Assembly (NCBI GenBank): GCA_009839535.1
Contig: VXPN01000141.1
Span: 1 to 8,120 of the forward strand
DNA length: 8,120 bases
Direction of reading: 5' to 3'
From: Boseongicola sp. SB0662_bin_57
GTDB taxonomy: Bacteria > Pseudomonadota > Alphaproteobacteria > Rhodobacterales > Rhodobacteraceae
The position numbers were made by a program, and so were the translations under genes. Positions 5,553 through 8,120 of the stretch are shown piece after piece. The notes under the pieces were generated by a model. That model saw only the letters and a program-made list of their open reading frames with translations, did not search any database and was not told where the DNA came from. Within the stretch, counting starts at the first letter, position 1. The number at the start of each line of letters is the position of its first letter.

Positions 5553-6698
5553 ATGACACAAGATGACTTGGCATCCGTGCTGCGACCCGTGGAGACGGCC
5601 AACGGATTGCCCAACGCACACTACACGTCCGAAGAGATATACGAGCGCGAGCGCGAACGGCTATGGTTCTCGACCTGGGCGGGCATCTGCGTCGCGGCCG
5701 ATGTACCGGAGCCAGGCGATGCTCGCCCGATTGACTTCCTGGGCGTTCCGCTCTTCGTCATCAGGGGGAAGGACGGCCGGGTCCGCGTGTTCCAGAACGT
5801 GTGTCGCCATCGCGGCATGATTCTCGTCACGGAGCCGCGCAGGATCGAGGGTGCGATCCGCTGCCCCTATCATTCCTGGTGCTACAGCCACGAGGGCAGG
5901 CTGGTGGCGACGCCGCATGTCGGCGGACCAGGCAGGAACTCCCACCCGGGGATCAGGCGCAAGAATCTCGGACTGATCGAGGTGCGGACGCATGTCTGGA
6001 TGGATGTCGTGTTCGTGAACTTCTCCGGAGACGCTCCCGAATTTGGCGACCTGCATGCCGACCTCATCGCCCGCTGGGCAGAATTCGACGTTCCGATCCA
6101 CCATGGCGGTCCCGACAGCCGCTTTCAGCTGGATTGCCGCACGAACTGGAAGCTTGCGGTCGAGAACTTCTGCGAGAGCTATCATCTGCCCTGGGTGCAT
6201 CCCGGCCTGAACAGCTATTCCCGGCTCGAAGATCATTACCATATCGAGGCGCCTGGGCGCTTCTTTGGCCAGGGCACCGAGGTCTACCGGCAGATACGCG
6301 ACGATGACGGGACGGAGTTCCCCGACTTTCCCGGGCTTTCGAGAAAGTGGGACACTGCTGGCGAATACATCACGGTGGCACCGAACGTCATGGTAGGCGT
6401 TCAGCGCGACCATGTCTTCGTGATCATCCTCGAGGCAAAAGGGCCTGGCATGACCCGGGAGCACATCCATATCTACTATGCTTCGCCGGAGACGTCAGAC
6501 TCCCTGCGGTCCAAGAACACCGAACAGTGGAAGGAGGTCTTCCTTGAAGACGTCGGCGTCGTGGAAGGCATGCAGGCGGCACGTCGCGCTCCGGGATTTG
6601 ACGGCGGCCGCTTTTCCCCGGCGATGGACGGACCGACCCACCTGTTCCACCATTGGGTTGCCACGCGCATGTCCGAAACGCTGGCGGCCGCCGAGTGA
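5553..6698 (+). CDS. Rieske [2Fe-2S] non-heme iron oxygenase alpha subunit, quaternary-amine type
   Basis: This 381-aa protein is the terminal oxygenase of a Rieske mono-/dioxygenase. The Rieske site is NVCRHRG (C84, H86) and CPYHSW (C104, H107). The mononuclear iron site is NWKLAVENFCESYHLPWVHPG (198-218), with H211 and H216 as ligands and D333 in LEDVGVVEGMQ as the probable third. Glu (E208) occupies the position three before the first His, where ring-hydroxylating dioxygenases have the bridging Asp. Glu there is typical of oxygenases for carnitine, glycine betaine and similar quaternary amines. ATG 5553 is chosen for GGAG eight bases upstream; an in-frame ATG at 5502 would add 17 unlikely residues. 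The stop overlaps the next gene's GTG. No reductase gene is in the window, so electrons must come from a partner elsewhere. An aromatic substrate is less likely but not excluded. Confidence 0.92.
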   Translation: MTQDDLASVLRPVETANGLPNAHYTSEEIYERERERLWFSTWAGICVAADVPEPGDARPIDFLGVPLFVIRGKDGRVRVFQNVCRHRGMILVTEPRRIEGAIRCPYHSWCYSHEGRLVATPHVGGPGRNSHPGIRRKNLGLIEVRTHVWMDVVFVNFSGDAPEFGDLHADLIARWAEFDVPIHHGGPDSRFQLDCRTNWKLAVENFCESYHLPWVHPGLNSYSRLEDHYHIEAPGRFFGQGTEVYRQIRDDDGTEFPDFPGLSRKWDTAGEYITVAPNVMVGVQRDHVFVIILEAKGPGMTREHIHIYYASPETSDSLRSKNTEQWKEVFLEDVGVVEGMQAARRAPGFDGGRFSPAMDGPTHLFHHWVATRMSETLAAAE

Positions 6699-6931
6699 TT
6701 GCAAGCGAACTGGCAGCCCTCGAACGCGAACTGCTCGCCGCACATGAATCCGGTGACGGCGACGCGTTGATCAGGCTCTATGCGGTGGCTGCGGACAAGG
6801 CGGAGGCATCTGACGACATCGACTCTGCCGCGTTCTTTCTGACGCACGCGTGGATCTTTGCTCTCGAGCGAGGCGATCAACGGGCGGACGCGCTTCGTGT
6901 GCGGCTGGCGAATTGGGGACGTGTGGATTGA
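6695..6931 (+). CDS. Small protein of unknown function coupled to the Rieske oxygenase
   Basis: This 78-aa protein, starting at GTG 6695, reads (M)IASELAALERELLAAHESGD, then GDALIRLYAVAADKAEASDD, then IDSAAFFLTHAWIFALERGD and QRADALRVRLANWGRVD. It is almost entirely predictable helix, with alternating Ala/Leu heptad-like spacing and two or three helix-turn-helix hairpins, resembling a short TPR-like helical bundle. There is no signal peptide, membrane segment or metal motif. The start overlaps the oxygenase stop as GTGA, a translational-coupling arrangement, and the FAD oxidoreductase follows after 36 bases. I recall similar unnamed proteins beside such oxygenase/flavoprotein pairs in alphaproteobacteria but cannot give a function. 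Likely roles are a small accessory or assembly subunit of the oxygenase or flavoprotein (inference). An in-frame ATG at 6653 inside the oxygenase gene is the alternative start. Confidence 0.72.
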   Translation: MIASELAALERELLAAHESGDGDALIRLYAVAADKAEASDDIDSAAFFLTHAWIFALERGDQRADALRVRLANWGRVD

Positions 6932-6967
6932 GCGGCTGGCGGGAATCAGGTTGAACAGGAGGCGGTC

Positions 6968-8120
6968 ATGAAGACGCAAGCGCGTGTCGTGGTCATTGGG
7001 GGCGGGGTTGTCGGCTGTTCCGTCCTGTATCACCTTACCAAGCTCGGTTGGCAGGATGTCATGCTGATCGAGCGTTCGGACCTTACCAGCGGTTCGACGT
7101 GGCACGCCGCGGGCGGGTTCCACACGCTGAACGGCGATACCAACATGGCCGCGCTGCAGGGATACACGATCGGTCTCTACGACGAGCTCGAGAAGAGGAC
7201 CGGCATGTCGTGCGGCCTGCATCATTGTGGCGGGCTGACCCTGGCCGACACTCCTGAACGTCTGGACATGCTCAAGGCCGAGCGCGCCAAGCATCGATAC
7301 ATGGGGCTGGAGACCCGCATGCTGACCCCCCCCGAGATCGTCGAGATTGCGGACTTCGTGAATGTAGACGGCGTTCTGGGTGCGCTTTACGATCCTCTCG
7401 ACGGTCACCTTGACCCGTCCGGGACCACCCACGCCTATGCCAAGGCCGCGCGGATGGGCGGCGCCGAGATCGTCACGCAAAACCGCGTGGTCGAAACCAG
7501 CATTCGCGCAGACGGCGATTGGGACGTGATCACGGAGAAAGGCGCCGTGGTTGCGGAGCACGTGGTCAATGCAGGGGGTCTGTGGGCGAGAGAGGTCGCG
7601 TCAATGGCGGGCATCTATCTGCCGCTGCTCCCGATGGCGCACCAGTATCTCGTGACCGAGGATGTTCCGGAAGTCGCGGCACGGGAACAGGAGATTCCGC
7701 ACGTCATCGATCCGGGAGGCGAAAGCTATCTGAGGCAGGAAGGCAAGGGGTTCGTGATCGGCTTCTACGAGCAGCCCTGCGAACCGTGGTCCGTGGACGG
7801 CACGCCCTGGGACTTCGGGCATGAACTGCTGAACGACCAGTTCGACAAGATCGAGGAGTCGGTGGCGTTCGCTTATCGTCGGTTCCCGATACTTGAGCGC
7901 GCCGGAATCAAGCGCGCGATTCACGGCCCCTTCGCCTTCGCACCTGACGGCAATCCGCTGGTCGGGCCCGTGCCTGGGCTAAGGAACTACTGGTCCGCAT
8001 GTGCCGTGATGGCCGGGTTCAGCCAGGGCGGGGGTGTCGGCCTTGCGCTGGCGCAATGGATGATTGAAGGCGAGCCCGAGCGCGACCCGCGAGCCATGGA
8101 CGTGTCGCGCTACGGGCGCT
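6968..8120 (+). CDS. DAO-type FAD-dependent oxidoreductase, dimethylglycine/sarcosine dehydrogenase-like (partial, 3' end outside window)
   Basis: The first 384 residues are visible. Seen: dinucleotide-binding motif VVVIGGGVVGCSVLYHL at 7-23, TSGSTWHAAGG at 40-50, in which H46 matches the His that attaches FAD covalently in dimethylglycine and sarcosine dehydrogenases, HLDPSG near 147-152, NAGGLWA at 201-207, PMAHQYLVTE at 222-231, and the second FAD-contact region around HGPFAFAPDGNPLVGPVPG at 319-337, then GFSQGGGVGLALAQW at 350-364. Relatives usually run to about 800 aa with a C-terminal folate-binding GcvT-like part, so that half is expected beyond the right edge. The reaction would be oxidative N-demethylation of a secondary or tertiary amine, passing electrons onward and the one-carbon unit to folate. 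AGGAGG (6957-6962) lies five bases before the ATG. The preceding Rieske oxygenase is a natural upstream step. Confidence 0.9.
   Translation, partial: MKTQARVVVIGGGVVGCSVLYHLTKLGWQDVMLIERSDLTSGSTWHAAGGFHTLNGDTNMAALQGYTIGLYDELEKRTGMSCGLHHCGGLTLADTPERLDMLKAERAKHRYMGLETRMLTPPEIVEIADFVNVDGVLGALYDPLDGHLDPSGTTHAYAKAARMGGAEIVTQNRVVETSIRADGDWDVITEKGAVVAEHVVNAGGLWAREVASMAGIYLPLLPMAHQYLVTEDVPEVAAREQEIPHVIDPGGESYLRQEGKGFVIGFYEQPCEPWSVDGTPWDFGHELLNDQFDKIEESVAFAYRRFPILERAGIKRAIHGPFAFAPDGNPLVGPVPGLRNYWSACAVMAGFSQGGGVGLALAQWMIEGEPERDPRAMDVSRYGR

Noticed and set aside
1..8120. CRISPR array, insertion sequence ends or rRNA genes
   Set aside because: No regularly spaced direct repeats, no transposase-like reading and no rRNA-like sequence were seen anywhere in the window.

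Overview
The window is GC-rich, with strongly GC-ending codons. It looks like an alphaproteobacterial chromosome, probably Rhodobacterales or a close relative. The basis is the Ppx/GppA protein, whose long acidic N-terminal leader precedes the phosphate-binding motif, and the pairing of a quaternary-amine-type Rieske oxygenase with a sarcosine/dimethylglycine dehydrogenase-like flavoprotein. This assignment rests on recalled family resemblance, not on a search.

Layout. (1) Bases 1-1757 look like ordinary chromosome. The last 39 codons of a probable alpha/beta hydrolase (+ strand) converge on a complete exopolyphosphatase/pppGpp-phosphatase-type gene (- strand). (2) Bases 1758-4230 look accessory. 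A stretch with no intact gene and a possible gene remnant leads into a complete type II toxin-antitoxin operon. The toxin is RelE/HigB-like. The antitoxin is an unusually large 361-aa protein that fuses a HigA-like helix-turn-helix to an ImmA/IrrE (COG2856) zinc-peptidase domain with an intact HEXXH motif. A near-ideal 9+3+9 palindrome lies just before the toxin start and is the likely autoregulatory operator. After the operon comes an AT-rich stretch and then the decayed start of a TM0106-like RecB-family nuclease gene, broken by an in-frame TAA and frameshifts. (3) From 4343 to the right edge is a co-directional catabolic cluster: Gfo/Idh/MocA oxidoreductase, Rieske [2Fe-2S] oxygenase alpha subunit, a 78-aa protein of unknown function translationally coupled to the oxygenase, and a DAO-type FAD oxidoreductase that runs off the window. 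An operator-like inverted repeat overlaps a possible -35 about 90 bases upstream of the first gene.

How the parts may work together. The Rieske protein has Glu (E208), not the usual Asp, at the position bridging the Rieske centre and the mononuclear iron. This is typical of oxygenases acting on quaternary ammonium compounds (carnitine, glycine betaine, stachydrine type). The flavoprotein resembles dehydrogenases that remove N-methyl groups from secondary or tertiary amines. The simplest reading is a pathway in which the oxygenase attacks a quaternary or methylated amine, the flavoprotein demethylates or oxidises the product, and the Gfo/Idh enzyme oxidises or reduces a hydroxyl/keto intermediate. 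The actual substrate cannot be read from the sequence. No oxygenase reductase, transporter or dedicated regulator is inside the window.

The items most worth a second look are the toxin with its protease-fused antitoxin and operator, the coupled small unknown protein inside the amine cluster, and the operator-like repeat controlling that cluster.
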